The notes below the pieces were generated by a model that worked only from the letters and a program-made list of their open reading frames with translations, had not been told where the DNA came from and ran no database searches. Shown piece after piece: positions 45,164-53,200 of a stretch of DNA of 64,000 bases. Source of the DNA: Acidobacteriota bacterium (GTDB lineage: Bacteria; Acidobacteriota; Vicinamibacteria; Vicinamibacterales; CAVVIG01); assembly GCA_003222395.1 (NCBI GenBank), contig QHWB01000031.1:312501-376500 (forward strand), in the 5' to 3' direction. Made by a program: the position numbers and the translations under genes. Position 1 is the stretch's first letter. Each line of letters opens with the position of its first letter.

Positions 45164-45637
45164 ATGACCAATTGGAAAGGAGTTCCCGACGGCGCGTCGG
45201 CCGTGATCCCCAGGCTCTTCTGCCTCGATCCAGTTGCGGAGATCGAGTTCTGCACGACCGCGTTTGGAGCCGAAGAAGGTGTCCGCAGGCCTGGTGCTGA
45301 CGGGAAGATTGCTCACGCGCTCATCACGATCGGACCAGCCATGGTGATGATTGAGAGCGAGTGGCCGGAAGTTCCCAACCGTGCGCCCGCGCCTGATGGC
45401 AGTTCGTCGGTGGCGCTCTACGTATACGTCGAGAATGTCGACGAAGCCGTCCAACGCGCGGTGAGGTCCGGAGCAAGGATTCTGATGCCGGCGACGAATC
45501 AGTTCTGGGGCGACCGGACCGCATGGATCATCGACCCGTCCGGACATGTGTGGACCGTCGCCACGCGTATCGAGGAGACAACCGAAGAGCAAAGACAGGA
45601 ACGCTTGGCGCGCCTTCACGCCAAATCGTCGCTCTAG
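45164..45637 (+). CDS. VOC-superfamily (glyoxalase/PhnB-like) protein
   Basis: A 157-residue protein with two beta-alpha-beta-beta-beta units: AVIPRLFCLDPVAEIEFCTTAFG, then VMIESEWPE, then SSSVALYVYVENVDEAVQRAVRSGA and GDRTAWIIDPSGHVWTVATRIE. The last block is the PhnB/YdcG-like ending. Such proteins are metal-dependent isomerases, dioxygenases or drug-binding proteins; this one cannot be assigned further. ATG 45164 follows GGAGGGAGGG, a strong Shine-Dalgarno; the TACAAT at 45138 may be a -10 element. Its stop overlaps that of the aquaporin gene on the other strand by four bases. Confidence 0.85.
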   Translation: MTNWKGVPDGASAVIPRLFCLDPVAEIEFCTTAFGAEEGVRRPGADGKIAHALITIGPAMVMIESEWPEVPNRAPAPDGSSSVALYVYVENVDEAVQRAVRSGARILMPATNQFWGDRTAWIIDPSGHVWTVATRIEETTEEQRQERLARLHAKSSL

Positions 45638-46350
45638 CGCTTCATCGCGCGCGGCTCATCCACCTTCGGCCGCACGGGCTCGAGCAGCAGGTGCTCGTAA
45701 GCGAGCGCGGCGACACAAGCGCCGGCAATCGGCGCCACCCAATACGCCCAATGCCACTGCCAGTACATCTGCAGCACAGCCGGCCCGAACGATCGCGCCG
45801 GGTTCATCGAAGCGCCGGTGACGCCGCCGCCCGCGAGAATGTCGAATGCGACGGTGAGCCCGATACCGAAGCCGCCGATCTTGACGTTCCGCCCGCGCTC
45901 GTCGACAGCGGTTCCGAACACCGACGTCATCAGCAGGTAGGTGAGTAGGAGTTCGGTCACGAGCACGACGCGGGTCGAGGCCCAGGCCGCGGGAAGCGGC
46001 AGGCCGAGCTTGACGGCCGCCACGATGTCGGCCGGAAAGATGAACCGGCAGAAACCGGCGGCCGTCGTCGCGCCGAGCAGTTGCGAGATGATGTACGCGA
46101 CGGCAAGCGTCGGCGTGACTCGCCCGGTCACGAGGAACCCGCACGTCACCGCAGGGTTCACGTGCGCGCCGGATATGCCGCCGAAATTGCTGATGGCCAG
46201 CGAGAGGCCGAGCCCATGGGCCAGCGCAATCACCACGAGTGCCGCGCCGGGCTCAACGCCTTTCGCGGTCGCGAGAATCGCGGCGATTCCGGGAAAACAC
46301 AAGTAAAAAGTGCCCACAAACTCGGCCAGACACGGTCTGAACGTCTTCAT
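45634..46350 (-). CDS. MIP-family aquaporin/glycerol facilitator
   Basis: A 238-residue, six-helix channel with both half-helix motifs: SGAHVNPAVTCG and GASMNPARSFGPA (NPA boxes). The second NPA is followed by RSFGPA, the water-channel (AqpZ) pattern with conserved arginine, rather than the aspartate of glycerol facilitators, so water or small neutral solutes is the more likely substrate. The N-terminus CLAEFVGTFYLCFPG has the typical E in helix 1. Its ATG (46350-46348) overlaps the proposed ATG of the divergent subtilase by two bases, so promoters must lie within coding sequence or one start is wrong. Confidence 0.92.
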   Translation of the reverse strand: MKTFRPCLAEFVGTFYLCFPGIAAILATAKGVEPGAALVVIALAHGLGLSLAISNFGGISGAHVNPAVTCGFLVTGRVTPTLAVAYIISQLLGATTAAGFCRFIFPADIVAAVKLGLPLPAAWASTRVVLVTELLLTYLLMTSVFGTAVDERGRNVKIGGFGIGLTVAFDILAGGGVTGASMNPARSFGPAVLQMYWQWHWAYWVAPIAGACVAALAYEHLLLEPVRPKVDEPRAMKR

Positions 46351-47221
46351 GAGGTACTCCCTTGGAGCGACGCTGCTACTTCAGGTGTCCGCTGCGTCGT
46401 GGGGACCGCAGCGAGTCGGCGCGCCGCAGCGATCCACCGACGGCGCCGGCGTGCATGCGTACGTAGTCGACACCGGCGTAAGGAAGACTCATGCCGAGTT
46501 TGGCGGCCGCGCCGACTGGGTCGGCGACTTCGTCGGCGCGACCTCATCGCGTCCGGTGAGCGACGACGCGCGCGACTGCGATCCCGGCGACGGTCACGGC
46601 ACGCACGTCGCCGGCGTTCTCGGCGGCCGCACGCTTGGCGTCGCGCCAGGCGTCCAGCTCCACGCGCTGCGCATCCTCGCGTGCACCGGCACGACGCGAA
46701 CCGATCCGGAAGCGGCCATCCACGCCGTCGACTGGATCACCGAGAACGGACGCAAGCCCGCCGTCGTGAACATCAGCCCGCTGCGCCTGGAGACGACCGA
46801 GGCCCGACTTGACGACGCGATCCGCCGATCCATTCGAGCCGGGTTCGTGTACGTCGTGTCCGCCGGTGGGATGCCGGATCTGTCGCGCTTCACGCCGCAG
46901 CGGATAGCTGAGGTCATCGTGGTGGGCGCCTCGACCGAGGACGATCGCGCGATGCAGAGCGAATACGGTCCACGCTTGACGCTGTTCGCGCCCGGCGCGC
47001 GGATTCCGGCGGCGGGACGCGCGGCCGACGACGCGATCGTCGTCGGCGACGGCGATTCGTACGCCGCGCCGATGGTGTCCGGTATCGTCGCGATGTATCT
47101 TCAGCGTCACGCCGGCGCGTCGGCCGCCGACGCGAAGCAGGCGCTGCTGGCGTCGGCGAAGCGAGATGCGATCGCGAACGCGGGTCGCTCGCCAGGCCTC
47201 CTCGCGCACGTGATTCAGTAG
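46349..47221 (+). CDS. Subtilisin-family (S8) protease, atypical
   Basis: A 290-residue proteinase K-like domain without an inhibitor propeptide. The triad is recognisable: AYVVDTGVRKTHAEFGG (Asp), GDGHGTHVAGVLGG (His) and GDSYAAPMVSGIVAMYL (Ser). But the strand that normally reads AAGN, giving the oxyanion-hole asparagine, reads VVSAGGMPDLS, so Asn is replaced by Gly, and the loop is shortened; VVNISPLRLE replaces the normal VVNMSLGG. A signal-like N-terminus (MRYSLGATLLLQVSAASWG) is present. Reduced or changed activity is expected. A GTG start at 46310 inside the aquaporin gene is an alternative. Overlap of start codons with the divergent gene is noted there. Confidence 0.82.
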   Translation: MRYSLGATLLLQVSAASWGPQRVGAPQRSTDGAGVHAYVVDTGVRKTHAEFGGRADWVGDFVGATSSRPVSDDARDCDPGDGHGTHVAGVLGGRTLGVAPGVQLHALRILACTGTTRTDPEAAIHAVDWITENGRKPAVVNISPLRLETTEARLDDAIRRSIRAGFVYVVSAGGMPDLSRFTPQRIAEVIVVGASTEDDRAMQSEYGPRLTLFAPGARIPAAGRAADDAIVVGDGDSYAAPMVSGIVAMYLQRHAGASAADAKQALLASAKRDAIANAGRSPGLLAHVIQ

Positions 47222-47232
47222 AATGATGACGC

Positions 47233-49149
47233 GTGGCCGATCCGTCCGCTCTTGAAGAAACGATCGCGATTCTCGAGGCGACGCTCGATGCGACACACGA
47301 CGGCGTCGTCGTGTTCGATTTGAATCGCCGGTTGATCCGGTACAACCGCAGGTTCCTCGAAATCTTCCGCATCACCCCCGACGTCGTGGCCGGCGGCGTC
47401 CCGGCAATCGCCTCGTACATCCGCGCGCAGCTCGACGAGTCGGCGCCGTTCCTGTTCGACGCCGACGCGATGTGGACCGACCCGGCGTCGGAGTCGACCA
47501 GCCTGATGCGCTGCCGCGACGGCCGCATCGTCGAACGATTCGTCGCGCCGCAGCGCGTCGAAGGGCGGATCGTCGGCCGCGTCGCGAGCTACCGCGATGT
47601 CGGCGACTCCATTCGCGCGGCGGACGCGATCGAGCAGCATCGCGCGTTCCTCGAACGGGCGCAGGAAGTCGCGCACGTCGGCAGCTGGGTCGCGGAGCTC
47701 GACGGATCGGGTCATCTCGGCTGGTCGAACGAAACGCATCGCATCTTCGGCGTGGCGCCGGGCCAGTTCGTCGGCACCTCCGCGGCGTTTTTCGAGTTCG
47801 TTCACCCCGACGACCGCGACACCGTGCGGGCTGCGAGCCGGGCGGCGACCGAAACGGGCCAACGCTACGACATCGAGCACCGCATCGTGCGTGTCGACGG
47901 GACGGTGCGCTGGGTCCACGAGCTGGCCGACATCGTTCGCGACGACGAGGGCCGCGCGATCCGCATGATCGGCACCGTGCAGGACATCACCGAACGGCGC
48001 CACCTCGAGGATCAGCTTCGGCAGTCGCAGAAGATGGAGGCGATCGGGCGACTCGCCGGCGGCATCGCGCACGATCTGAACAATACGCTGACCGCCATGG
48101 TCGGCTACGCCGAGCTCGCGCTCACCGCCATCGCCGCGGATCACGAGGCGCGGCCCGACATCGAAGAAATCCGGCGCGCAATCGAGCGGGCGGCCGCGGT
48201 CACGCGCCAGCTGCTCGCGTTCAGCCGCAAGCAGATCCTCGAGCCGCGTCTCTTCGACGTCAACGACACGGTGGCGTCGATCGCGCGGCTGTTGTCGCGG
48301 CTCGTCGGACCCGACATTCGCGTGCGCACGGCGCTCACCGAAGGCGTCCAACCAATCCTCGGCGATCCGGGACAGGTGGAGCAGGCGATCGTCAACCTGG
48401 CCGTCAACGCGCGCGACGCCATGCCGAAGGGGGGCGAGCTGACGATTTCGAGCGAGCTGCTGGTGGTCGACGAAGCGTTCGCGCGCGCGCACGTGCCGAT
48501 GCCGCCGGGACGGTACGTCACGCTGAGCGTCAGCGACACCGGGCACGGCATGTCTCGGGAAACGCAGGCGCGAATCTTCGAGCCGTTCTTCACGACGAAA
48601 GGGGTCGGCCAGGGCACCGGCCTCGGTCTGTCGATGGTGTACGGGACGCTCAAACAGGTCGGCGGCTTCATCTTCGTCGACAGCGAGGTCGGCCGCGGAA
48701 CCACGTTCCGGCTGTACTTTCCGCCCGCGCGGCAGGCCGCGCCTCCCGCGAAGCCCACGACTGCGGAGCCGACCGTCGCGGAGGGTCAGGAGACGCTGCT
48801 GGTCGTCGAAGACGAGGACGCGGTGCGGAACCTCGTCGCCTCGGCCCTGCGGCACGACCGGTACACCGTGCTGCTGGCGACGTCGGCCGAGGAGGCGCTG
48901 CAGGTCGCCGACTCGTATCCGGGCACGATCGATCTGCTGCTCACCGACGCGATCATGCCAGGCAAGAGCGGCGTCGAGCTCGCGAAGACGCTGCTCGAGC
49001 GCTGGCCGAAGCTGCCGGTGATTTTCATGTCCGGCTACACGGAAGAGGACGTGCACGTCGCCGCGCTCAACCGGCCGATCGAGCTGTTGCAGAAGCCGTT
49101 CACGCCGCGCGACCTCCGGCAGCGGATTCGGCGCGTCCTCGGCCGCTGA
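47233..49149 (+). CDS. Hybrid sensor histidine kinase (PAS-PAS-HisKA-HATPase-REC)
   Basis: A 638-residue cytosolic kinase. PAS 1 about 10-125 (LEATLDATHDGVVVFDLNRR), PAS 2 with PAC about 145-255 (FLERAQEVAHVGSW .. VRMIGTVQDITE-like end), HisKA with GRLAGGIAHDLNNTLTAMVG (His about 280), HATPase with LAVNARDAMPKGG, VSDTGHGMS and GQGTGLGLSMVYG, then receiver LLVVEDEDAVRNLV with the Asp in LLTDAIMPGKSG (about 575) and LQKPFT. This arrangement is a common 'HDLNN' hybrid kinase. GTG 47233 starts it, 11 bp after the subtilase stop. Its stop overlaps the methyltransferase start (TGATG). Confidence 0.92.
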   Translation: MADPSALEETIAILEATLDATHDGVVVFDLNRRLIRYNRRFLEIFRITPDVVAGGVPAIASYIRAQLDESAPFLFDADAMWTDPASESTSLMRCRDGRIVERFVAPQRVEGRIVGRVASYRDVGDSIRAADAIEQHRAFLERAQEVAHVGSWVAELDGSGHLGWSNETHRIFGVAPGQFVGTSAAFFEFVHPDDRDTVRAASRAATETGQRYDIEHRIVRVDGTVRWVHELADIVRDDEGRAIRMIGTVQDITERRHLEDQLRQSQKMEAIGRLAGGIAHDLNNTLTAMVGYAELALTAIAADHEARPDIEEIRRAIERAAAVTRQLLAFSRKQILEPRLFDVNDTVASIARLLSRLVGPDIRVRTALTEGVQPILGDPGQVEQAIVNLAVNARDAMPKGGELTISSELLVVDEAFARAHVPMPPGRYVTLSVSDTGHGMSRETQARIFEPFFTTKGVGQGTGLGLSMVYGTLKQVGGFIFVDSEVGRGTTFRLYFPPARQAAPPAKPTTAEPTVAEGQETLLVVEDEDAVRNLVASALRHDRYTVLLATSAEEALQVADSYPGTIDLLLTDAIMPGKSGVELAKTLLERWPKLPVIFMSGYTEEDVHVAALNRPIELLQKPFTPRDLRQRIRRVLGR

Positions 49150-49742
49150 TGTCGGTCGTCGCGCACTATGTGAAGTGGCGCCTCGGCCTCGCGGCGGCCG
49201 AGGGCGCGACCACCGCAGCCGAGGCGGACTGCCTGGTGCGCCATGCCTGCGGGAAGAAACGGCTCGCCGAAATCGGCGTGTGGCAGGGCGGCACGACGGC
49301 GCGCCTGCGCGCCGCAATGGCGCCCGGCGCGACGCTGTTCGCGGTCGACCCGTTTCCGAAGGGGCGCCTCGGGTTCAGCACGCAGCGCGCGATTGCGACG
49401 CGTGAGGTCGCGAAGATCGCCAACGGCCAGGTCGTGTGGATCCGGCAGACGGCGGCGGACGCGTCACGGGATCCGATCGTGCGCAGCGGCGGCTTCGAGT
49501 TCGTATTCCTCGATGCGCTCCACACGTACGACGGGCTGCGCGAGGACTGGGAAGCGTGGTCGCCGCTCGTGGCGAATGGCGGCGTGATCGCGATTCACGA
49601 CAGCCGCGCCTCGCCTGGCGGTCACAGCGAAGACGTCGGAGGCGTGCGCTTCACGAACGACGTCATCGTCAAGGATGACCGGTTCGAGATGATCGAGACG
49701 ATCGATTCGTTGACGGTGCTGCGACGACGGACCGTCGCCTGA
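49149..49742 (+). CDS. Class I SAM-dependent methyltransferase (Methyltransf_24 type)
   Basis: A 197-residue protein: RLAEIGVWQGGTTARLRAAM (SAM-binding glycine motif), TLFAVDPFPKGRLG (acidic residue of strand 2), FEFVFLDALHTYDGLREDWEAW (motif with HxYxxxxxDxxxW) and GGVIAIHDSRASPGG. This set is typical of the cephalosporin-hydroxylase/Methyltransf_24-like group that methylates sugars or small molecules. Start overlaps the kinase stop. It lies upstream of a Gfo/Idh/MocA-GT2-DegT run, so a sugar-related substrate is possible. A family-A repeat follows immediately. Confidence 0.85.
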   Translation: MSVVAHYVKWRLGLAAAEGATTAAEADCLVRHACGKKRLAEIGVWQGGTTARLRAAMAPGATLFAVDPFPKGRLGFSTQRAIATREVAKIANGQVVWIRQTAADASRDPIVRSGGFEFVFLDALHTYDGLREDWEAWSPLVANGGVIAIHDSRASPGGHSEDVGGVRFTNDVIVKDDRFEMIETIDSLTVLRRRTVA

Positions 49743-49862
49743 AGGCTCGCGCTCCATTTGCGCCGCCGCTCGCCTGAAAGGCTCGCGCTACCGCGGTACC
49801 GTGTGGCGCGAAGCTCTCAGCCGACTTTGATCGGCGACCTGTAGCGCGAGCATCAGCGGACG
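49743..49862. repeat. Repeat family A, inverted pair
   Basis: GCTCGCCTGAAAGGCTCGCG-CTACC on one side, then GTGTGGCGCGAAGCTCTCAG-CCGA and CTGTAGCGCGAGCATCAGCGG in the opposite sense. The facing copies form a hairpin between the methyltransferase and the oxidoreductase genes. Confidence 0.8.
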
Positions 49863-49948
49863 CATGACGTCCTCCGCAGGGCGACACTGTAGCGTACACA
49901 GCGCGCAGCGAGTTGACGGACGATCCGCGGCCAATTAATGTTGGCCCG

Positions 49949-50962
49949 GTGCGTCTGCGGATCGGTTTGATCGGTTTCGGCCGCTGGGGACCCAATTACG
50001 CGCGCGTGCTCAGCGACCTGCCGGGCGCCGAGCTCGCGATCATCTGCGATCGAAGCGCCGACCGTCTCGACCTGGCGCGGCAGCGCTACCCGACGGTGAC
50101 GACGTGCCGCGACCTCGACCCGGTGTTGAGGCGCGACCGTCTCGACGCCGCGGTGATTGCGACCTCCGCGTCGACGCACGAAGACATCGTGAAGCGGTCT
50201 CTCGAAGCCGGCCTTCACGTCCTCGTCGAAAAGCCGATGGCGCTCCGGGCCGACAGCTGCACCGCGCTGACCGGGCTCGCCGCCGCCGCCGACCGCGTGC
50301 TGATGATCGGGTACACCTTCTTGTACAACGCGGGCGTCCGCAAGATGAAGGAATGCATGGCGGCGGATCAGTTCGGCGACGTCTACTACCTGCACGCGAC
50401 GCGCACCAACCTCGGGCCCATTCGTCCCGACGTCAACGCCGTCTGGGATCTTGCGCCCCACGACGTGGCGATCTTCAATTACCTGCTCGGCGAACAGCCG
50501 CAGTGGGCCTCGGCCATCGGCACCCGGGTTCTGCGGACCACTCGCGACGACATCGCGTTCGCGACGCTCGGCTACGCGCACGACGTCGTCGGAAACATCC
50601 ACGTCAGCTGGGCCGATCCAAACAAAGTTCGCGAGGTCGTCGCCGTCGGCAGCCGCCGCCGCGTCGTGTTCAACGATCTGAACGACGCCGAGCGGGTGCG
50701 GTACTTCGAGCGCGGCGTGTCGGTGGGCGAGGCGATCGCCGACTCGTTCGGCGAGTTCAAGCTGCTCGTCCGCGACGGCGAGATCGTCAGCCCACGGGTC
50801 GAACCGGCCGAGCCGCTGAAGGCGCAGTGCGTCGAATTCGTCGACTGCATCGCCGAGCGGCGTTCGCCGCTCGCCGACGGCCGCTTCGCGCTCGGCGTCA
50901 TTCGGGCCCTTGCCGCCATCGACAAGTCGATCCAGTCGAGAGGCGCGGCCGTTGACGTCTGA
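49949..50962 (+). CDS. Gfo/Idh/MocA-family sugar oxidoreductase
   Basis: About 337 residues. N-terminal Rossmann fold RIGLIGFGRWGPNYARVL (GxGxxG), LDAAVIATSASTHEDIV and HVLVEKPMAL (the EKP motif), then the substrate domain with VWDLAPHDVAIFNYLLG (the D-x-x-x-H catalytic region). This subgroup oxidises or reduces NDP-sugar acids, for example at C3 ahead of a DegT aminotransferase, which is the fourth gene here. GTG 49949 begins right at the Rossmann strand; a TTG 36 bp upstream is the alternative. Its stop is one base before the GT2 start. Confidence 0.88.
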   Translation: MRLRIGLIGFGRWGPNYARVLSDLPGAELAIICDRSADRLDLARQRYPTVTTCRDLDPVLRRDRLDAAVIATSASTHEDIVKRSLEAGLHVLVEKPMALRADSCTALTGLAAAADRVLMIGYTFLYNAGVRKMKECMAADQFGDVYYLHATRTNLGPIRPDVNAVWDLAPHDVAIFNYLLGEQPQWASAIGTRVLRTTRDDIAFATLGYAHDVVGNIHVSWADPNKVREVVAVGSRRRVVFNDLNDAERVRYFERGVSVGEAIADSFGEFKLLVRDGEIVSPRVEPAEPLKAQCVEFVDCIAERRSPLADGRFALGVIRALAAIDKSIQSRGAAVDV

Positions 50963-50963
50963 C

Positions 50964-51674
50964 GTGGCGCGCGTCCTCACCGCCACGTTTGCCTACAACG
51001 AGGGCGAGAAGATCCGGCAGACGCTCGCCCGCCACCCGCGCACGCGCGCGTACGATCTGCTCGTCGTCGACGATGGCTCGACCGACGGCGCGCTCGACGG
51101 GGTGGATCCGGCCGTCATCGTGCTGCGCAACGAGAGGAACCTCGGTATAGGCGCGTCGATGAAGCGCGTCTTCCGGCACGCGCTCGACGAGGGCTACGAC
51201 GTGCTGGTCATTCAGGCGGGCAACGACAAGGACGATCCGCTGGAGATTCCGTCGCTCGTCGATCCGATCGTGAGCGATGCGGCCGATTTCGTGCAGGGCT
51301 CGCGCTATCTTGGCGGCGGCGGGTTCGGCAACATGCCCCTGTACCGCGTATTCGGGACGCGCGTCGTCCACCCGCTCGTCTTCTCGCTCGCCGCCCGCAA
51401 GCGCGTCACCGAGAGCACGAACGGCTTTCGCGCGTTTCGAACCGCGCTGCTTCGCGATCCGCGAATCAACTGGCGCCAGGACTGGCTCGACCGCTACGAG
51501 CTCGAGCCGTACCTCCTGCTGAAGGCGATCACGCTGGGATACCGGCATCGCGAGGTTCCGGTGACGAAGATTTATCCGCCGCATCAGCTCGGGTACACGA
51601 AAATGCGGCCGTTCGTCGACTGGTGGAGCATCCTGCGCCCCGTCGTCTATCTCGGCCTCGGACTGAAAACATGA
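50964..51674 (+). CDS. Family 2 glycosyltransferase (dolichol-phosphate mannosyltransferase-like)
   Basis: About 236 residues, soluble GT-A fold. VLTATFAYNEGEKI, LLVVDDGSTDGALDG (DDGSTD nucleotide-binding motif), NLGIGASMKRVF, VIQAGNDKDDP (a D-x-D variant: N-D-K-D-D) and VQGSRYLGGGG agree with polyprenyl-phosphate glycosyltransferases; the ending YTKMRPFVDWWSILRPVVYLGL is the membrane-surface helix of that group. The catalytic DxD-like site has an Asn before Asp. GTG 50964 or TTG 50952 may start it. Stop overlaps DegT ATG. Confidence 0.86.
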   Translation: MARVLTATFAYNEGEKIRQTLARHPRTRAYDLLVVDDGSTDGALDGVDPAVIVLRNERNLGIGASMKRVFRHALDEGYDVLVIQAGNDKDDPLEIPSLVDPIVSDAADFVQGSRYLGGGGFGNMPLYRVFGTRVVHPLVFSLAARKRVTESTNGFRAFRTALLRDPRINWRQDWLDRYELEPYLLLKAITLGYRHREVPVTKIYPPHQLGYTKMRPFVDWWSILRPVVYLGLGLKT

Positions 51675-52771
51675 CCACCGCGACGCAGGTGCCGTTCGTC
51701 GATCTTCGCGCGCAGTACGAGCAGATCCGCACCGACGTCGATCGCGCGATGCGGCAGGTGATCGATCGCGGCGACTTCATTCACGGCAGCGCGGTCGCGC
51801 GGTTCGAGAGCGACTTCGCGGCGTACATCGGCGTCAGCCACGCAATCGGCGTCGGCAACGGCGGCGATGCGATCGAGCTGGCGCTGCGGGCGTTCGACGT
51901 CGGGCCCGGCGACGAGGTCATCACCGCGGCGAACACGTTCATCGCGACCGTGCTGGCGATCTCGGCAACCGGCGCCCGGCCCGTGCTCGTCGACATGGAC
52001 CGCGAGTCGTACACGATCGATCCGGCCGCGATCGGCGCCGCCGTCACGCCGCGCACGCGCGCCATCGTGCCGGTCCACCTGTACGGACAGCCGGCCGACA
52101 TCGAGGCGGTGCTGGCGGTCGCGTCGCGGCACAATCTCGTCGTCATCGAAGACGCCGCGCAGGCGCACGGCGCGCGCGTCAGCGGGCGGCGCGCCGGCGC
52201 GTTCGGCCACGCGGCGGCCTTCAGCTTCTACCCATCGAAGAACCTCGGCGCGTACGGCGACGCCGGGATCGTCGTGACCAACGACGGTCGCGCGGCGGAA
52301 AAGCTGCGGCTCCTCGGGAATTACGGGCAGCGCGTGAAGTACGAGCACGCGGTCGAAGGGCGCAATTCGCGCCTCGACACGATGCAGGCGGCCGTGCTCG
52401 CGGTGAAACTTCCGCACCTCGATCGCTGGAACGCGGCGCGGCGCGCCCACGCCGAGACCTATCGCGCGCGTCTTCTGCGCCGCGTGCATACGCCCGCCAC
52501 GCGGTCCGGCGTCGAGCACGTGTTCCACTTGTACGTGATTGAAACCGAACAGCGCGATCGGCTGCGGGAGAAGCTCTCCGAGCGCGGGGTGCACACCGGT
52601 ATCCATTATCCGGTGCCGGTGCACCTGCAGGATGCGTACGCGTCGCTCGGCTACAGGACCGGCGCGTTTCCCGCGACGGAAGCAGCGGCAAAGAGGATGC
52701 TGTCGCTGCCGATGTACGCCGAGCTCACGGAGGAACAGATCGATTACGTCTGCAGCGCGATCAACGTGTAG
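51671..52771 (+). CDS. DegT/DnrJ/EryC1-family sugar aminotransferase
   Basis: A 366-residue PLP enzyme. VPFVDLRAQYEQI at the front, GVGNGGDAIELALRAFDVGPGDEV, IEDAAQAHGAR (PLP-pyridine Asp-Ala-Ala), SFYPSKNLGAYGDAG with the Schiff-base Lys and NYGQRVKYEHAV match the sensory-transduction/NDP-sugar aminotransferases. With the preceding dehydrogenase it would make an amino sugar (3-keto or 4-keto NDP-sugar as acceptor, glutamate as donor), and the GT2 would use it; the product is an inference. It ends 11 bp inside the convergent cupin gene. Confidence 0.92.
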   Translation: MTTATQVPFVDLRAQYEQIRTDVDRAMRQVIDRGDFIHGSAVARFESDFAAYIGVSHAIGVGNGGDAIELALRAFDVGPGDEVITAANTFIATVLAISATGARPVLVDMDRESYTIDPAAIGAAVTPRTRAIVPVHLYGQPADIEAVLAVASRHNLVVIEDAAQAHGARVSGRRAGAFGHAAAFSFYPSKNLGAYGDAGIVVTNDGRAAEKLRLLGNYGQRVKYEHAVEGRNSRLDTMQAAVLAVKLPHLDRWNAARRAHAETYRARLLRRVHTPATRSGVEHVFHLYVIETEQRDRLREKLSERGVHTGIHYPVPVHLQDAYASLGYRTGAFPATEAAAKRMLSLPMYAELTEEQIDYVCSAINV

Positions 52772-53156
52772 GGGCGGCCGGCGTTGCGAGCGGCTTTCCT
52801 TTTTCCACGATGTACGTCGCGAGGATGCGTGCCGCGCCCTGCCCCTTGTTCGTCGCGTTGTGCACGGCGCCGGCGGCAATCAGAAACGTCTGGCCCGCGT
52901 TGAGCGTCGCGGCCGGCTTGCCTTCCTGCTCGAGGAGCACCGTGCCCTCGAGGACATAACCGACTTCCTCGCCGGGATGCGTGTGGCGTCCGGCCGCAAC
53001 TCCTGGCTGAAGCTCCGCGATCGCGGTGACAGCCTCGCGTCCTGGCACCGACAGGTCGACCTGCTGCAGCACCGTCCGCTTGAACCCTGTCTGCTGCGCT
53101 GCCGCGGCACTCACGACCGCCACGATTGATACAGCGCCAATCACGAGCTTTTTCAT
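52761..53156 (-). CDS. Exported cupin-domain protein
   Basis: A 131-residue protein: signal peptide MKKLVIGAVSIVAVVSAAAA, then one beta-barrel cupin with GVAAGRHTHPGEEVGYVLEG (cupin motif 1: HxH...E) and AGQTFLIAAGAVHNATN (motif 2 His). Metal-binding ligands (His, His, Glu, His) are all there. Single-domain cupins of this size include quercetinase-like and regulatory proteins; function unknown. ATG 53156 is chosen; the in-frame extension upstream is encoded by CAACCAGC repeats. Confidence 0.85.
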   Translation of the reverse strand: MKKLVIGAVSIVAVVSAAAAQQTGFKRTVLQQVDLSVPGREAVTAIAELQPGVAAGRHTHPGEEVGYVLEGTVLLEQEGKPAATLNAGQTFLIAAGAVHNATNKGQGAARILATYIVEKGKPLATPAAPTR

Positions 53157-53162
53157 ATCAGC

Positions 53163-53200
53163 CCCCCAGCCCCCGGCAACCAGCCGCCAGCAACTCAACG
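53163..53200. repeat. CCAGCCCC / CAACCAGC short repeat
   Basis: AGCCCCCCAGCCCCCGGC followed by AACCAGCCGCCAGCAACTC between the cupin start and the NHL gene's stop. Same units as in actB near 34.5 kb (CCAGCCC) and at 10.0 and 23.9 kb (complement of CAACCAGC). Confidence 0.7.
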
